Notes under the pieces: generated by a model
What the model saw: the letters and a program-made list of their open reading frames with translations, nothing else
Told to the model about the DNA's origin: nothing
Database searches by the model: none
Translations under genes and position numbers: made by a program
Shown: piece by piece, positions 51,988-62,600 of the stretch
Layout of the letters: every line of letters begins with the position of its first letter
Position numbering within the stretch: the stretch's first letter is position 1
Assembly (NCBI RefSeq): GCF_027497495.1
Contig: NZ_CP114205.1
Location: 6,882,001-6,946,000, forward strand
DNA: 64,000 bases
Direction: 5' to 3'
Origin: Streptomyces tubercidicus
GTDB lineage: Bacteria > Actinomycetota > Actinomycetes > Streptomycetales > Streptomycetaceae

Positions 51988-53328
51988 CTAGCGCGTCGAG
52001 CGGCTGAAGAACTCCATCTCGGCGATGGCCACTTGCTTCTCGTCCGTGGCGCCGTATGCGGAGCGCAGTACCAGCCGTACGCTCATCGCGTTCCGTACCG
52101 GCACATCGAGCTTCTGCGCCCCGCCGTCGTTGATCCGGAGGTGCCAGATGTGCTGCTTGGCCGCGGTGTCGGTCACGACCAGATCGAACTCGTGTGGGCG
52201 GGCCGGGTCGGCGGCCTGCGGGGGGCGTGCCGAGGCGCCGGGGGTGATCAGAACGTTGAGCAGGTCGGTGGGCTGGCCGAAGGTGGCCTCCAGGTACTGG
52301 CCGTTCGAGTTGCCCGAATAGCCGGTGCCCCACCAGGTGTTGGAGTAGGTGTCGAAGGCGAGCTTCGCATCGTGGCCGGGGCCGGAGTGCGAAGCCTTCC
52401 ATTTGCTGGCGGGTACGGGGACGCGCTTGGCGAAGTGGTCCTGTACGGCCCGCGCGGCCGGCGGAACCCCGATGATTCCCCCGACCACGGCGGCCGCGAT
52501 CACCGCCGCCACCACCGCCCGGGTGATCCACTTGGTGCGGTTGCGGTGCAGACGCGGCCGCTGCCCGGCGTACGGGCCCTCGGCGGTCTCGGCCGCGGGC
52601 TCGGCGAGGGGGATGGCGCAGCTACGGCAGAAGTACCGGCCCGGAGCGTTGAGCGCGCTACAGCTCCGGCAGGGCGCGCCGTTCTCGGGCTCGGGGGCCG
52701 CCTGCGGCGTACGGACCTTGGGCCGGGCCGCCTCGGGACGGCCCGGCAGCACGCCGGGCGTCTCGGGCGGCGGGGCGGCGTTAGCGCCCGGTACGGGGAC
52801 CAGGAGGGCGCGGATACCGGTTTCCGAGATGCCCTGTTCGCCGGCCGGGCGGGGGGTGGACGGGCCGCTCTGGCCGGCCTGGCTGTCCTGGGCGGACCGG
52901 CCCCGGCCCTCGTCCCCGTCGTGCGGGGCGGCCGGCGGGAGCGGGGCGGTCGGGTCCTCGGCACCCTGCTGCGGCACGCCGCCTGACGGGGAGCTATCGC
53001 CCTCGGCCGTTCCGGGACCCGGGGCAGAGACATGACCAGGTGGCGCAGGAGGCGCAGCGGGGGGAAGGGGAGCGGAAGCCGGAGTCGCCGGGGCGTTGGC
53101 CGGAGCGGTGGCGTCGTGCGGTGCAGGCTGGTCCCGGTCCCGATCGCGGGCATCCGGGGCCTGGGCCGCCGTGGACGACGCCGCAGCCGTACGCTCCCGC
53201 TCCGACGGGGCCGACGGCGGGACCGGCCGGTCCCAGCGCAGGAAGGCGCCGCAGGAATCGCAGAAGGACTGTTCCGTCTGGGGGGCGGGAGCGCCGCAGT
53301 CCGGGCAGGTGGTGTGGTTGGTGGGCAT
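51988..53328 (-). CDS. Zinc-ribbon / TM / discoidin-like protein of the CIS operon
   Basis: 446 residues. An N-terminal zinc ribbon (CPDCGAPAPQTEQSFCDSCG, residues 8-27) is followed by about 170 disordered Pro/Ala-rich residues. A second zinc ribbon comes next (CRSCSALNAPGRYFCRSC), then one TM segment (AVVAAVIAAAVVGGIIGVPP, about 280-300) and an outer beta-sandwich domain like discoidin/glycan-binding domains (TYSNTWWGTGYSGNSNGQYL). The topology is cytoplasmic zinc ribbons and an outer domain. It begins 2 bases after the gpI-like gene, so it belongs to the CIS operon. Streptomyces CIS clusters are reported to encode a membrane protein (CisA) that links the particle to cell death; this gene has the right architecture, but equivalence is inferred. 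Confidence 0.6.
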   Translation of the reverse strand: MPTNHTTCPDCGAPAPQTEQSFCDSCGAFLRWDRPVPPSAPSERERTAAASSTAAQAPDARDRDRDQPAPHDATAPANAPATPASAPLPPAAPPAPPGHVSAPGPGTAEGDSSPSGGVPQQGAEDPTAPLPPAAPHDGDEGRGRSAQDSQAGQSGPSTPRPAGEQGISETGIRALLVPVPGANAAPPPETPGVLPGRPEAARPKVRTPQAAPEPENGAPCRSCSALNAPGRYFCRSCAIPLAEPAAETAEGPYAGQRPRLHRNRTKWITRAVVAAVIAAAVVGGIIGVPPAARAVQDHFAKRVPVPASKWKASHSGPGHDAKLAFDTYSNTWWGTGYSGNSNGQYLEATFGQPTDLLNVLITPGASARPPQAADPARPHEFDLVVTDTAAKQHIWHLRINDGGAQKLDVPVRNAMSVRLVLRSAYGATDEKQVAIAEMEFFSRSTR

Positions 53329-53330
53329 GG

Positions 53331-53888
53331 TCAGGTTCCTTCAGGGGTGAGCAGGTGGGTCACCTCGGCCGCGAAGGGGAGGTGCGCGGGGCAGGCCGCT
53401 GCGACGACGGCGTGCAGACGGTGCGGGTCGACGGCGGCGGGGTCGCGGACCCGCAGGGTCACCCGCAGGCCGGGGTACGGCGAGCCCGGGAAGGCGCCGA
53501 GCGGTCGCGCGGACCAGGTCGCGCCGCCGCTCTCGATGATCTCCGGGCGTACTCCGAAGGCCAGTTGGACGGCGTCCGACAGGCCGCGGCGGGTGCCGCG
53601 TACGCGATGCAGTGAGACGGCCGTGGCGACCGCGCGCCGGCGGGTGGCCAGCGGTTCCGTGCCGTCGAGTTCGGTGCCGACCCAGGTGGTCAGCCAGTCG
53701 ACGAAGTCCTCGGGGGCGAGGGCGGGCGTGAAGTAGCTCTCCAGGCAGTCCAGGACGTTGAACAGGGGCGCGAGGACGACATCGAGGCCCTCGACGAAGC
53801 GCTGGGCGAAGTCGTCGTCGGCGTAGACCGCGGGGAGCTGTCCGCCCAGTGGGTGCGGGGAGGCCATCCCCGCGGGGGTGCCCCTCAT
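53331..53888 (-). CDS. Phage-tail gpI-like baseplate protein (Afp12-like)
   Basis: 185 residues; the ATG overlaps the preceding stop (ATGA). The pattern LPAVYADDDFAQRFVEGLDV, then VLDCLESYFTPALAPEDFVD and WLTTWVGTEL matches the tail protein I family of P2-like baseplates (the contractile injection system form). RRRAVATAVSLHRVRGTRRG is the conserved helical end of that domain. It helps fasten the outer baseplate wedges, directly after the gpJ-like protein, in the usual order. Confidence 0.82.
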   Translation of the reverse strand: MRGTPAGMASPHPLGGQLPAVYADDDFAQRFVEGLDVVLAPLFNVLDCLESYFTPALAPEDFVDWLTTWVGTELDGTEPLATRRRAVATAVSLHRVRGTRRGLSDAVQLAFGVRPEIIESGGATWSARPLGAFPGSPYPGLRVTLRVRDPAAVDPHRLHAVVAAACPAHLPFAAEVTHLLTPEGT

Positions 53889-55876
53889 CGGGCCTCGATC
53901 ACACGGACGCGGTGGTCGAAGGGGAACAGCAGCGCGGAGCGGGCGAGTTCGATCCGGTCGGTGGCGTCGCCGCGGCGGCCGGTGAGCGGGTCGGCGGGGT
54001 GCAGCAGGACCTCGTCGACGAGTTCCACGCCGGGGACACGCTGGAGGGCCGCGAAGATCTCACCGGAGCGCAGCGGGCGGCCGAAGGGCCAGCCGTCGCC
54101 ATGGGCGCCACCGGTCAGCGGGTCGAGGTAGGCGTAGAGCGCGTCCAGGGCCTCGGCCCGTACCCGGTCGGCCCGCGCCGCCCGGAAGGAGTGCAGCGTG
54201 GCGACGACCGTGACGCCTTGGTAGAAGGGCGGGCCGACCGCGAGGCGGGTGCCCACCGGGCGGCGCTCATCGAGGAACTGCGTGACCCGGCCCAGGAGTT
54301 CCTTACCCGGCACCAGCTGCTCGAAGCGGAGCCGGCCGCCGGGGTCGGGGACGGCCTGCGGGACGACCAGGACCCGTACGGCGTTCTCGCCGGTCCGGCC
54401 GGTCTGTCCGGCCTCGGCGCCCGTCGAGGGCTCGGCGGGATCGACCGCGAGACAGGCGATCCGGGCCGCCTCGGGGGCCGCCCGCCGCGCCAGTTCCTCG
54501 TAGTCGCGGGCGGTCACGGCCCGCTCCTGCGCGCGCAGCGTGATCGGCGCGCGGACCTTAGCCTCCTGCACCGTCTCGCCGTCGACCCCGCCGCGCGCCG
54601 CCTCACGGTTCTCCACCCGCGCCACGTATGGGATGGAGCTGCGCAGCGCCTGGATCGCACCGCGCGCCACATTGCCCGAACGGCCGCCGCCGGTGCGGTA
54701 GTGAGGGACCCGTATCACCGACCCCTTGACGGGTACGGCTCCGAACTGCCGTACCGAACCGTCCGGTTGGCGCACCGAAGGGCCGAAGGCGATCTCGCCG
54801 GTCGCCTCCTCCAGCGTGATGTGCCGGTCGTCGGGGCCGGAGGACGCGAAGTCGGGGACGACCTGCCACTCCTGCCAGCCGTCCCCGTCCGAGACCTCCA
54901 TCCGCAGCGGCGGACGATCGGCGACGACGGGGGCGTGCGCCAGACGCATCCGCTGGCCGGGCACGCCCGCGGACTCGCCGAGCAGCTCGTCCTGGACCAC
55001 GACGGCGTGTGCCACCGCCGTGGTGCCCCCGATGGTGAACGCGGAGGCGGACCGTACGGTCGGTGAGGCGCTGTAGAACGGCTGACCGGCCGCGGCCTCG
55101 ACGACCCGGCAGCGCAGCCAGGCGGCATCCGTCCGGCCGACCCGGGAGCCGGTGTGCCCGGCCGGGATGTGCAGTACGACCTCGCCGGGCCGGTTGAGGC
55201 CGCCGGTGGAGTCCTCCGCGACCTCGCACTCCGTCCAGCCGTCGGCCGTCCATGCCTCCCAGAGGAGCGGCGGCTGGCGCGGGTCGACGCCGACACCGTC
55301 CACCCGGCTGTCCAGCTGCAGTACGGCCGCGCACCGCGGCACCGCCGCCGACAGACCGAAGAGGAGGGTGTCGCCCGGCTGCGGGGCGGCCGCGAAGACG
55401 GCCACATCGCGGCCGCCGAAGATGTCCTGGCCACAGTCCTCGGGCGTGGTCCCCGCCTCCTGCCGCAGTACGGCGGTCAGCTCGCAGGGCACGACGGTCA
55501 GATCGTCCTCGGTGGCGAAGACCACCGCCTCCTCGGTCTCGGTCCGGCCGGTGGCCACCTCCGTACCGGCGGGCAGTACGACCGGCTCGGGCTGCGGGGC
55601 GGAGAGCCAGAAGGTGACATCGGCGCGGGCGGCGGAGGGCGGGAAGAGGGTGACGCCCAGCAGATCGAGGAAGGCCAGATGGTTCTTCTCCGGCACCCGG
55701 TTGAGCCGGTAGACGATCTGGTCGGCCATATGGGCGACGGCCTCGATCAGGGTCACCCCGGGGTCCGAGACATTGTGATCGGTCCACTCGGGGCAGCGCT
55801 GCTGGATATAGCGCTTGGCGTCGTCGACGAACTGCTGAAAGCGACGGTCGTCGAGATGGGGTGCGGGCAGGGCCAT
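53885..55876 (-). CDS. gpJ-like baseplate assembly protein (Afp11-like)
   Basis: 663 residues; TGATG overlap with the gp25 gene. It opens with HLDDRRFQQFVDDAKRYIQQ, then VSDPGVTLIEAVAHMADQIV and YRLNRVPEKNHLAFLDLLGV, which is the strongly conserved N-terminus of the putative baseplate assembly protein family. The central beta-rich region and a late DYEELARRAAPEAARI segment are also typical. It forms the baseplate wedge body of contractile injection systems. Confidence 0.88.
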   Translation of the reverse strand: MALPAPHLDDRRFQQFVDDAKRYIQQRCPEWTDHNVSDPGVTLIEAVAHMADQIVYRLNRVPEKNHLAFLDLLGVTLFPPSAARADVTFWLSAPQPEPVVLPAGTEVATGRTETEEAVVFATEDDLTVVPCELTAVLRQEAGTTPEDCGQDIFGGRDVAVFAAAPQPGDTLLFGLSAAVPRCAAVLQLDSRVDGVGVDPRQPPLLWEAWTADGWTECEVAEDSTGGLNRPGEVVLHIPAGHTGSRVGRTDAAWLRCRVVEAAAGQPFYSASPTVRSASAFTIGGTTAVAHAVVVQDELLGESAGVPGQRMRLAHAPVVADRPPLRMEVSDGDGWQEWQVVPDFASSGPDDRHITLEEATGEIAFGPSVRQPDGSVRQFGAVPVKGSVIRVPHYRTGGGRSGNVARGAIQALRSSIPYVARVENREAARGGVDGETVQEAKVRAPITLRAQERAVTARDYEELARRAAPEAARIACLAVDPAEPSTGAEAGQTGRTGENAVRVLVVPQAVPDPGGRLRFEQLVPGKELLGRVTQFLDERRPVGTRLAVGPPFYQGVTVVATLHSFRAARADRVRAEALDALYAYLDPLTGGAHGDGWPFGRPLRSGEIFAALQRVPGVELVDEVLLHPADPLTGRRGDATDRIELARSALLFPFDHRVRVIEAR

Positions 55877-56316
55877 CAGGCTTCGCTTTCGGTCGACGCA
55901 GAGGACGCGGAGGCGGGGGATTCCGTGGACGGGATCACATAGAAGGGGAAGACGAGGCTGCGCGGGTTGTTGGTGCCGCGGACGCTGTAGCGCACATCGA
56001 TGAACAGCACGGACGGATCGTCGGGCGCCGGGCTCACCTCGACGTCCTGGACCTCGATACGCGGCTCCCAGCGGTCGAGCGAGGACCGCACCTCGTAGCG
56101 GATGCGCCCGGCCGTCGCCTCGTTGACCGGAGCGAAGACCATGTCGTGCACGGCGCAGCCGAACTCCGGCCGCATCGGCCGCTCACCGGGCGCGGTGGCG
56201 AGGACGAGCCGGATCGACTCCTCGATCTCGCGCTCGCGGCGGGCCAGCGCGATACCGCCGCCCGCGTCCGTACGCAGCGGGAAGCTCCAGCCCGCGCCGA
56301 CGAACTGTTCACTCAT
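55876..56316 (-). CDS. gp25-like baseplate wedge protein
   Basis: 146 residues. The GPW/gp25 pattern is clear: GWSFPLRTDAGGGIALARRE, then ESIRLVLATAPGERPMRPEF with GCAVHDMVFAPVNEAT. This lysozyme-like inactive fold (named after T4 gp25) joins the baseplate to the sheath. It lies between the spike and the gpJ-like gene. A separate PAAR tip gene, found between these two in some contractile systems, is absent here. Confidence 0.9.
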   Translation of the reverse strand: MSEQFVGAGWSFPLRTDAGGGIALARREREIEESIRLVLATAPGERPMRPEFGCAVHDMVFAPVNEATAGRIRYEVRSSLDRWEPRIEVQDVEVSPAPDDPSVLFIDVRYSVRGTNNPRSLVFPFYVIPSTESPASASSASTESEA

Positions 56317-56363
56317 GTCCGGTGACCCCCTTGAGATGCATGTCCCTCAACTCCCTCAAGCCC

Positions 56364-58283
56364 CTAGAAGGGAATGCCGTTGCGCAGCACGGCCGGTGCG
56401 TTCAGCGTGACCGTGGCCGGTGAGTTGATGGCCGCCGCGGCGCCCGCGTTGACGGCCACCGCGCCGACCGCGCTGACGGAGACCGCGCCGACCGAGTTGA
56501 CGGCCACCGCGCCGGCCGACTTGAGGCTGATGGCGCCGGTCGCGTTGATGTCCGCCACACCACCCGCCGCGACACCGAACTTCGCGCCCGCCTTGATGTC
56601 GACCGCGCCGCCGGCGCTCATCGTCAGCGAGCCGCCCGCGGTCAGCGACAGATTGCCGCCCGCCTTGATGCTCACGTTCCGGGTCCCTGTGATGGAGACG
56701 GAACCGTCACTGCGGATGGTGACGCTGGTGCGCGCCTCGTCCATGTGTACGGTCATCCGGCCGTTGCCGGTCTGCAGCCGGATGCCGCTCTTCATCCGGG
56801 TCTTGGCGTCCACCAGCTCCACCGTGTGACCGCTGCGCGAGGTCAGCGAGCGCCAGTTGATCCGGCCGCTGGTCGGGTCGACGGCGGGCAGGCCGTCCGT
56901 CTGCCGCGTCGGCTTGTCCCGGCCGTTGTAGAGCCCGGCCAGCACGTACGGATGCTCCAGCGAACCCCGGTCGAAGGCGCACAGCACCTCGTCGCCGACC
57001 TCGGGCAGGATCAGCCCGCCGCCCCGCACCCCGCCCAGCTGCGCGACCCGGCACCAGTCGCTCTCGTACGTGTCCGACAGCCAGGGGAAGCGCAGCCTGA
57101 CCCGGCCCAGCCGCAGCGGGTCCTTGGCATTGCTGACCAGCGCCATCGCCACACCCGGCATGGGCGGCGCCGCCTCCGCGCCACCGGACGCGAGCCCGTA
57201 CAGCGACCGGAACTGCCGCCCCGAGACGGTCAGCCAGCTGGTGAACTGCCGCCCGGACTCGAAGACATGGCGGACACCGGTCGCCGTGTACTTCCCCTCG
57301 AAGGGAAAACCGGCACCCTTGAGCGCCACGGGCAGGCCCGGCTTCAGGTCCGGATTCCCGGTGACCGCCACCTCCAGCTCCGCGAAGGAGCCCGCCACAT
57401 CGTCGGCAAGGGCGCGCGCGGCATGGGTGACCTGGGCCTGGGTGGTGAACGGTGTGTCCGTGGCGGTCAGTTCGGCCTGGCCGAAGGGCTTGCTGAGCGT
57501 CGCGGGCGTGATGTCCGCGACGATGTCCTTGCTCGTCGTGGCCGGGGACTGCGCGGACAGCGCACGCTTGGCCCGCATGTCCCAGCCGCGCGCACCCGCC
57601 TTGCTGACCTGCCCGGCGGCGGTGACCGCGATCCGGCTGTGCATCGCGTTGTGGCCGAACTCCAGGACGTACGGGCTCTGCGCGGCCGGAGTGCTGTCGG
57701 CGGGCGCCGACGCGGCCGGGGCGAGCTTGCCGAACTGCAGCTTGCCCTGCGGGTCGAAGGAGAGATGGACGTCGTTCTCCTGGGCGAGACGGGTCAGGAA
57801 GTCCCAGTCGGTGATGTTGGGCTGGGTGGCCAGCTCGTAGACGGTGCGGGTGGCCTCCACCTTGCCCAGGGAGAGCCTGTTGAGGCCGGCGAGACGGCGC
57901 ACGATGTCGCTCGCGGTCATATTGGGGTAGCCCGCGACGCGGCGGTTGCGCAGCAGCCGGTGCCCCGGGTCATAGCCCCGTACGACCAGGTACTTGCCGC
58001 TCGCGTCCGCGTCCACTTCGAGCGCGGTGACCTCGCCGGTCAGCATGGGCTTACCGCGCCGCCCGTCCGTGAACGGCGACAGCACCGCCTTCGCGCCGAC
58101 CTTGATCTTCGGGAAGGTCTTCAGGATGTCCGATCCCGAGTCGCTGAAGGTGAGCTCAAAAGTGGACGGCACATTGACGCTGGAGTCCACCCAGCCCGAG
58201 ATGAGGAGGGCGGCGAGCTTGTCGGGCAGCGGCGTGCCGCCGATCTCGGCGTACAGGACGCTGGTGTACGTCTTCTCACTCAT
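56364..58283 (-). CDS. VgrG-like central spike protein (Afp8-like)
   Basis: 639 residues. The N-terminal half is the gp27-like hub (ISGWVDSSVNVPSTFELTFS with later NRRVAGYPNMTASDIVRRLA), and residues about 385-440 form the gp5-type OB fold (RVRLRFPWLSDTYESDWCRV, then EVGDEVLCAFDRGS). The last 150 residues are a beta-helix with Ala/Gly repeats (AGGSLTMSAGGAVDIKAG), the spike needle. Ends without a PAAR or effector domain. It sits on the tip of the inner tube and pierces the target envelope. Confidence 0.9.
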   Translation of the reverse strand: MSEKTYTSVLYAEIGGTPLPDKLAALLISGWVDSSVNVPSTFELTFSDSGSDILKTFPKIKVGAKAVLSPFTDGRRGKPMLTGEVTALEVDADASGKYLVVRGYDPGHRLLRNRRVAGYPNMTASDIVRRLAGLNRLSLGKVEATRTVYELATQPNITDWDFLTRLAQENDVHLSFDPQGKLQFGKLAPAASAPADSTPAAQSPYVLEFGHNAMHSRIAVTAAGQVSKAGARGWDMRAKRALSAQSPATTSKDIVADITPATLSKPFGQAELTATDTPFTTQAQVTHAARALADDVAGSFAELEVAVTGNPDLKPGLPVALKGAGFPFEGKYTATGVRHVFESGRQFTSWLTVSGRQFRSLYGLASGGAEAAPPMPGVAMALVSNAKDPLRLGRVRLRFPWLSDTYESDWCRVAQLGGVRGGGLILPEVGDEVLCAFDRGSLEHPYVLAGLYNGRDKPTRQTDGLPAVDPTSGRINWRSLTSRSGHTVELVDAKTRMKSGIRLQTGNGRMTVHMDEARTSVTIRSDGSVSITGTRNVSIKAGGNLSLTAGGSLTMSAGGAVDIKAGAKFGVAAGGVADINATGAISLKSAGAVAVNSVGAVSVSAVGAVAVNAGAAAAINSPATVTLNAPAVLRNGIPF

Positions 58284-58299
58284 CGGATGCTCTCGCTGA

Positions 58300-59094
58300 T
58301 CATCGGGCGGCCTCCTGGCTGGTGGGATGGCCGGCGGGACTGTGCGCGGGACGGCTCGGCGCCTGGCCCTCGGGATGTTCTTCGTCGGCGGCGGGCAGCA
58401 GCAGCTCGGTGCCCGGCCGCAGCCGCATCGGATCGTCGATCTCGTTCGCCTCCGCGATCACCCGCCAGCGGGTCGCGTCCCCGTACTCCCGCCAGGCCAG
58501 CGAGGCGAGCGAATCACCCGCGACCGTGCGGTGGATCCGGCGTGCCGAGAGCGCACCGGAGGTGGGGTTCTGCCCCTTGGTGGGCATGGCCACCTCGGTC
58601 AGGGACAGCGTGCAGGTGGCGCGGATCGGCTCGCCGGTGGGGTTGAAGAGGGTGTAGGTGGCGCTGACGCTCGTCACATACGCCACGAACTGCACCGTGT
58701 TGAACGACCCCCAGGAGAACCGCACCCAAGGCGGCGACGGCCGCTTGGAATTGACGCTCTGCGCCGTCACCTCACAGCAGGACAGCAGCAGTTCGATCTG
58801 CTTCTGCACCTTGCCGGAATTCGGCGTGCCGGAGGCATCCAGGAACACCTCCAGCTGGAGCGTCGCGGGCCGGGTGCCGGTGAACTTGGGCGGCGCGCCC
58901 CGCGTATACGCCACCGCTGCCTGGGTGTGCCACTCCGCCTCCCGCCCGAGCTGCAACTGGGTCGGATTGAACTGGAACTCCACCTCACCGATCCGGCCGC
59001 CGATGGAGCCGCCGAGGTCGGTGGGGGGCTGATGGATCGCGAGGGCGGCCCGTACGAGGCTTGCGCCCGCCTTCCCGCCGGTCGGGGCGGCCAC
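58300..59094 (-). CDS. LysM-domain tube/baseplate linker (Afp7-like)
   Basis: 264 residues from the GTG at 59094, which has GGGAGG eight bases before it; the ATG at 59112 is possible but has no such site. Residues about 30-180 carry EVEFQFNPTQLQLGREAEWH, TGTRPATLQLEVFLDASG and FVAYVTSVSATYTLFNPTGE, the gp53/tube-terminal domain. The C-terminal LysM (HRTVAGDSLASLAWREYGDA, then WRVIAEANEIDDP) closes the protein before a Pro-rich tail. It holds the tube to the spike. The start overlaps or abuts the previous gene. Confidence 0.85.
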   Translation of the reverse strand: MAAPTGGKAGASLVRAALAIHQPPTDLGGSIGGRIGEVEFQFNPTQLQLGREAEWHTQAAVAYTRGAPPKFTGTRPATLQLEVFLDASGTPNSGKVQKQIELLLSCCEVTAQSVNSKRPSPPWVRFSWGSFNTVQFVAYVTSVSATYTLFNPTGEPIRATCTLSLTEVAMPTKGQNPTSGALSARRIHRTVAGDSLASLAWREYGDATRWRVIAEANEIDDPMRLRPGTELLLPAADEEHPEGQAPSRPAHSPAGHPTSQEAAR

Positions 59095-59095
59095 C

Positions 59096-59533
59096 TCAGG
59101 CACCTCCCGCATCGGTGAAACCGTGGTGCGCGATCTCCAGCGTCTCGGTCGCCACCCCCGGGCTCGCCGGGTCCAGACTCGGCCCCTGCCAGCGCACCGG
59201 CAGCACCTCCACCAGCCCCCACTGCGCGACCACCGAACCGTCGGCGCGGAGCGCGGCGATCTGCGCGGTGGGCCGGCTGATGCCGGTCGCGAGCGACGAG
59301 ATCCAGGCGGCCACACGGGCGGTGTCGGCGGTGAGAGGACGGGTGAGCCGGATCGTGGAGAACGTCACGCGGGTCGGCAACTGCCAGACGAAACCGTTGT
59401 TGCCGCCCTCCTGCCGCTGCTCCACCTCCACCTCGGAGGCCAGCCCGTCACAGCCGTTGAACAGACCGAGGTCCTGGCCGTCGATGGTCAGCTTGAAGAA
59501 GACGGTGGAACCGGGGTCCTGGGCCTGGGGCAT
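59096..59533 (-). CDS. Second tube-like protein (Afp5-like)
   Basis: 145 residues. FFKLTIDGQDLGLFNGCDGL, then SEVEVEQRQEGGNNGFVWQL and FSTIRLTRPLTADTARVAAW match the conserved phage-tail region proteins that form the first ring of the tube above the baseplate. It is a paralogue of the main tube protein whose C-terminus is seen at 63834. Confidence 0.85.
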   Translation of the reverse strand: MPQAQDPGSTVFFKLTIDGQDLGLFNGCDGLASEVEVEQRQEGGNNGFVWQLPTRVTFSTIRLTRPLTADTARVAAWISSLATGISRPTAQIAALRADGSVVAQWGLVEVLPVRWQGPSLDPASPGVATETLEIAHHGFTDAGGA

Positions 59534-59617
59534 GGTGGGTGGTCTTTCGGCTGGGGTGGGGATGGGACGCGGAGGGGGCGGGGGTGGGGTGACGCGGCTG
59601 GATGGGGTGGGTGCGGG

Positions 59618-62600
59618 TCAGCGGCCGTGGTCGCGTAGGCGGCCGATGCGTTCGCGGTCGGTGCGCAGCTCGGCGCGGAGCAGGCGGGAGAGGGGGGCTA
59701 CCAGGCGGCGGGCCAGGGCATCCAGGGCGGCGGGGTCGGTGGTGGTGGGGTCGGTGGGGGTGGCTGGGGTGGTCGTAGCAGCCGTATCGGGCGTGTTCGT
59801 GGTGGTGGTCGTGGGGGAAGCCGGGGTGGATTTGGCGGACGTGGTGGGGGAGTTGGGGGTGCGCTGGAGCGGGCGGGAGGTGCTTGCCGGAGCGGGGGCC
59901 GCGGGGGGTGTGGGCGACGGTGATCGTGACGGCATGGCCGCTGAGCTGAGCGGCTGGGGGGCCGGAGTCGGGGTCGGTGCCGGGGCGCCGGGAGCGGTGC
60001 GGCTGCGCTGCACTACGGGCATGCCGGGGGCAGCCGGTGCGGTCCGGACCGTGTGAGACGGAATGGATGAAGGGCTCGGTGTCCGTCCCGGCGCCGGGGC
60101 ACCGGGAGGAGAGGGGGCGGGCGCATGCCGCACTGCGGGCATGCCGGGGGCCGTGGCCGGTGCGGTCCGGACCGTGCGGGACGCGGTGGGCGAGGTGCCC
60201 GGTGTACGTGCCGGAGCCGATGCCGGTTTCTGCAGGGCCACGGCTGGGACGGCTGCCGCCGCTCGTCGGGCTGGCGGTCCCGCTGTGGTGGCAGTGCGGC
60301 TCTCGGGGCTCGCAGCGCTTGGCGCCCGGCGCAGGGGGACAGCGGATGCGCCCTGCGCGCTTGAGCGCTGCACCGGTGCGGGGCCGGCCGTCTCCGCACG
60401 GTGCCCGGTGGGCCGTTGCAGGGCACCGGGGCCCAGCGCACGCGCGGACGCGAGCGGCGCTCGGCGGGTGGCGGGGCGAACGGGGGCGGGCGCGGTGGTG
60501 GGAGGACGGGGCGTGCTGGTTGTCGGCGATTGGCCCGTCGGCGCAGGGGGTGCCTGCGGGTGGGCTTGCGGCTTAGGGGGTTCCGGCGTACGGGCCTCCG
60601 GCGTACGGGATTCATGTGGGTGGGGCTGCGGTGTACTGGGTGTCGGCAGGTGGCTCTCTGACGTACGGGTCTCCGAGGTACGGCTCTTCGGGGTGCGTGT
60701 GGGCGTCAACGGGCCGGGGGAGGCCCGACGTTCGGGGGATATTGCGGAACGCTGAACTGGTGCTTGGGCTTGGGCCTGGGCCTGGGGCGGGGCCGGGATT
60801 GGGCTCGGCGCCGGGGCCGGAGTTGGGGCCGAGGCCGGGGCCGGGGCCGGAGCAGGTGTCGGGACTGGCGATTGGGCTGGCGTCTGCGTCGGTGTCGCTG
60901 TCGGGGCAGGTGTCCGTGCAGACGCCGGTGCGGCCGGCTGTGCAGGCGTCGGTGCAGCAGCGTCCTCGCGACGGATCGCGGTGGATTCGGTGGGTGCGCC
61001 GATCAGCGGCTTCCGTTGGATCGCGGGGCGCGAGGGAGGCCCAGGGGGCGGCGTACGGGCGCCGTCGACCGGAGGCCGGACCGGCCGTGCCTCGGCCGCA
61101 ACGTCCTTGACCGGGGTGTCGCCGTCCGCGCTCTGGACAAGCGGAGCGCCAAGTCCCAGGCGTTGACGGCCTGTTGCTGCCGACCGTCGCATGGGCTGAG
61201 GGGCAGCCTGTTCAGCTGCTCGCTGGATCGGCCGACGCGTGCGGTCGCCATCGCCTGCGGCCGGGTTCACGGCTGGGCTCGGGGCCGAGCCCGGGGCCGC
61301 GTGATCGCTGGTGTCGGCGGCCGTACGTGGAGGCGTGCTTGGCGAGGACGCCGGCGCCCCCGGCAGTGACTTCGGGGCAGGGCTCATGCGTGGCGCCGTG
61401 CCGGGAGTCGACGGGGTTGAGTCATCAGCTGACGCCGGGCCGATGCCGGGTGCGGCGTCCGTGGTCGGGGCAGTCTCCGGCCCGCCGCTCTGCTTTGGGG
61501 CGAGCGGCCGTCGTGGGCCAACCGCGCGCCGCTGCACGACCCGGTGGGGAGTGTCAGGGCGTACGGGGGCGGGGGCCGGTGCCACACCCTCGTGCGCCGG
61601 TGCGGCGGCAGGGGCGTGGGCTGAGGGGGGAGAGGCAGAAGGCGCCGCTTCCGGATCCGCCGCCGTGGTGGACGGCGCTGGTGCTTCGGTGCGCTGCAAG
61701 GGCGTCTGGCTGGGGGAGGGGGCGGTATCGCTGCTCCCCGTATGCGACGAGGTGGCTGGCCGCAGCTGACGGGGCGGCATCGCGACCTTGCCGGCCGAGG
61801 TGAGCGGCGACCGCGCGCCGACGGCCTTCCGTACGGGCATGGCTACGGGGAGGGCCGAGGGGAGGGCAGCGGACCGCGCCCCACGCGATGCGGAGCGAGC
61901 GGCCTCACCTCCGCCACCGGTCTCGGCCGTGGCACTGGGCGTGGCCTCGGAGGCGGGCACGGCCCCGGAGGAGGGCACGGCCGTGCCACCCCCACGCACC
62001 CCGCCATCAGCCCCGGCTGACGGTGCGGCCACCGCTGACCTCGGCTGCACCTTCCGCTGGTCGCCCGCTGACATCGCAGAGGGCATGCCGGACGGCGTGG
62101 CCGACGGGGTGACGGAAGGCGCGGAGGACGGGGTGCCGAACGGCGTGGCCGACCGATTGACGGACGGCCTGGAGGACGGGGTAACGGGCGGCGTGGAGGA
62201 CCGGGTGACGGCTGGTGTGCCGGATGGCCCGCCCGCCGAGGCGACCGGAGGCGTGCCCGGCGCCACGACCGGAGCAGCGCTCGGCGCGTCGTCCCGCGAG
62301 GTCGCCGACGGCATCTCGCCTCCCGAAGCCGGCGGACGAAGAGCACGCGCGGCAGCCGTCGGCATACGCGACGCACCCGGCGCCGCCGCCCGCTGCACGG
62401 GGGCCGCCTCCCGGGACTCGCTAGGGGCCGCACCTCGCTTTTCCGCACGCACGGCACCCTGGCTCTCGGCACGTACGGCACCCTGGCTCTCCATACGTTC
62501 GACAGCCTGGCTCTCCGCACGCGCCGTACCCTGGCTCTCCCCACGTGCCCCACGTGCCACGTCACGGCTCTGGCTACGCGAGGCATCCCGGCCCTCGGCA

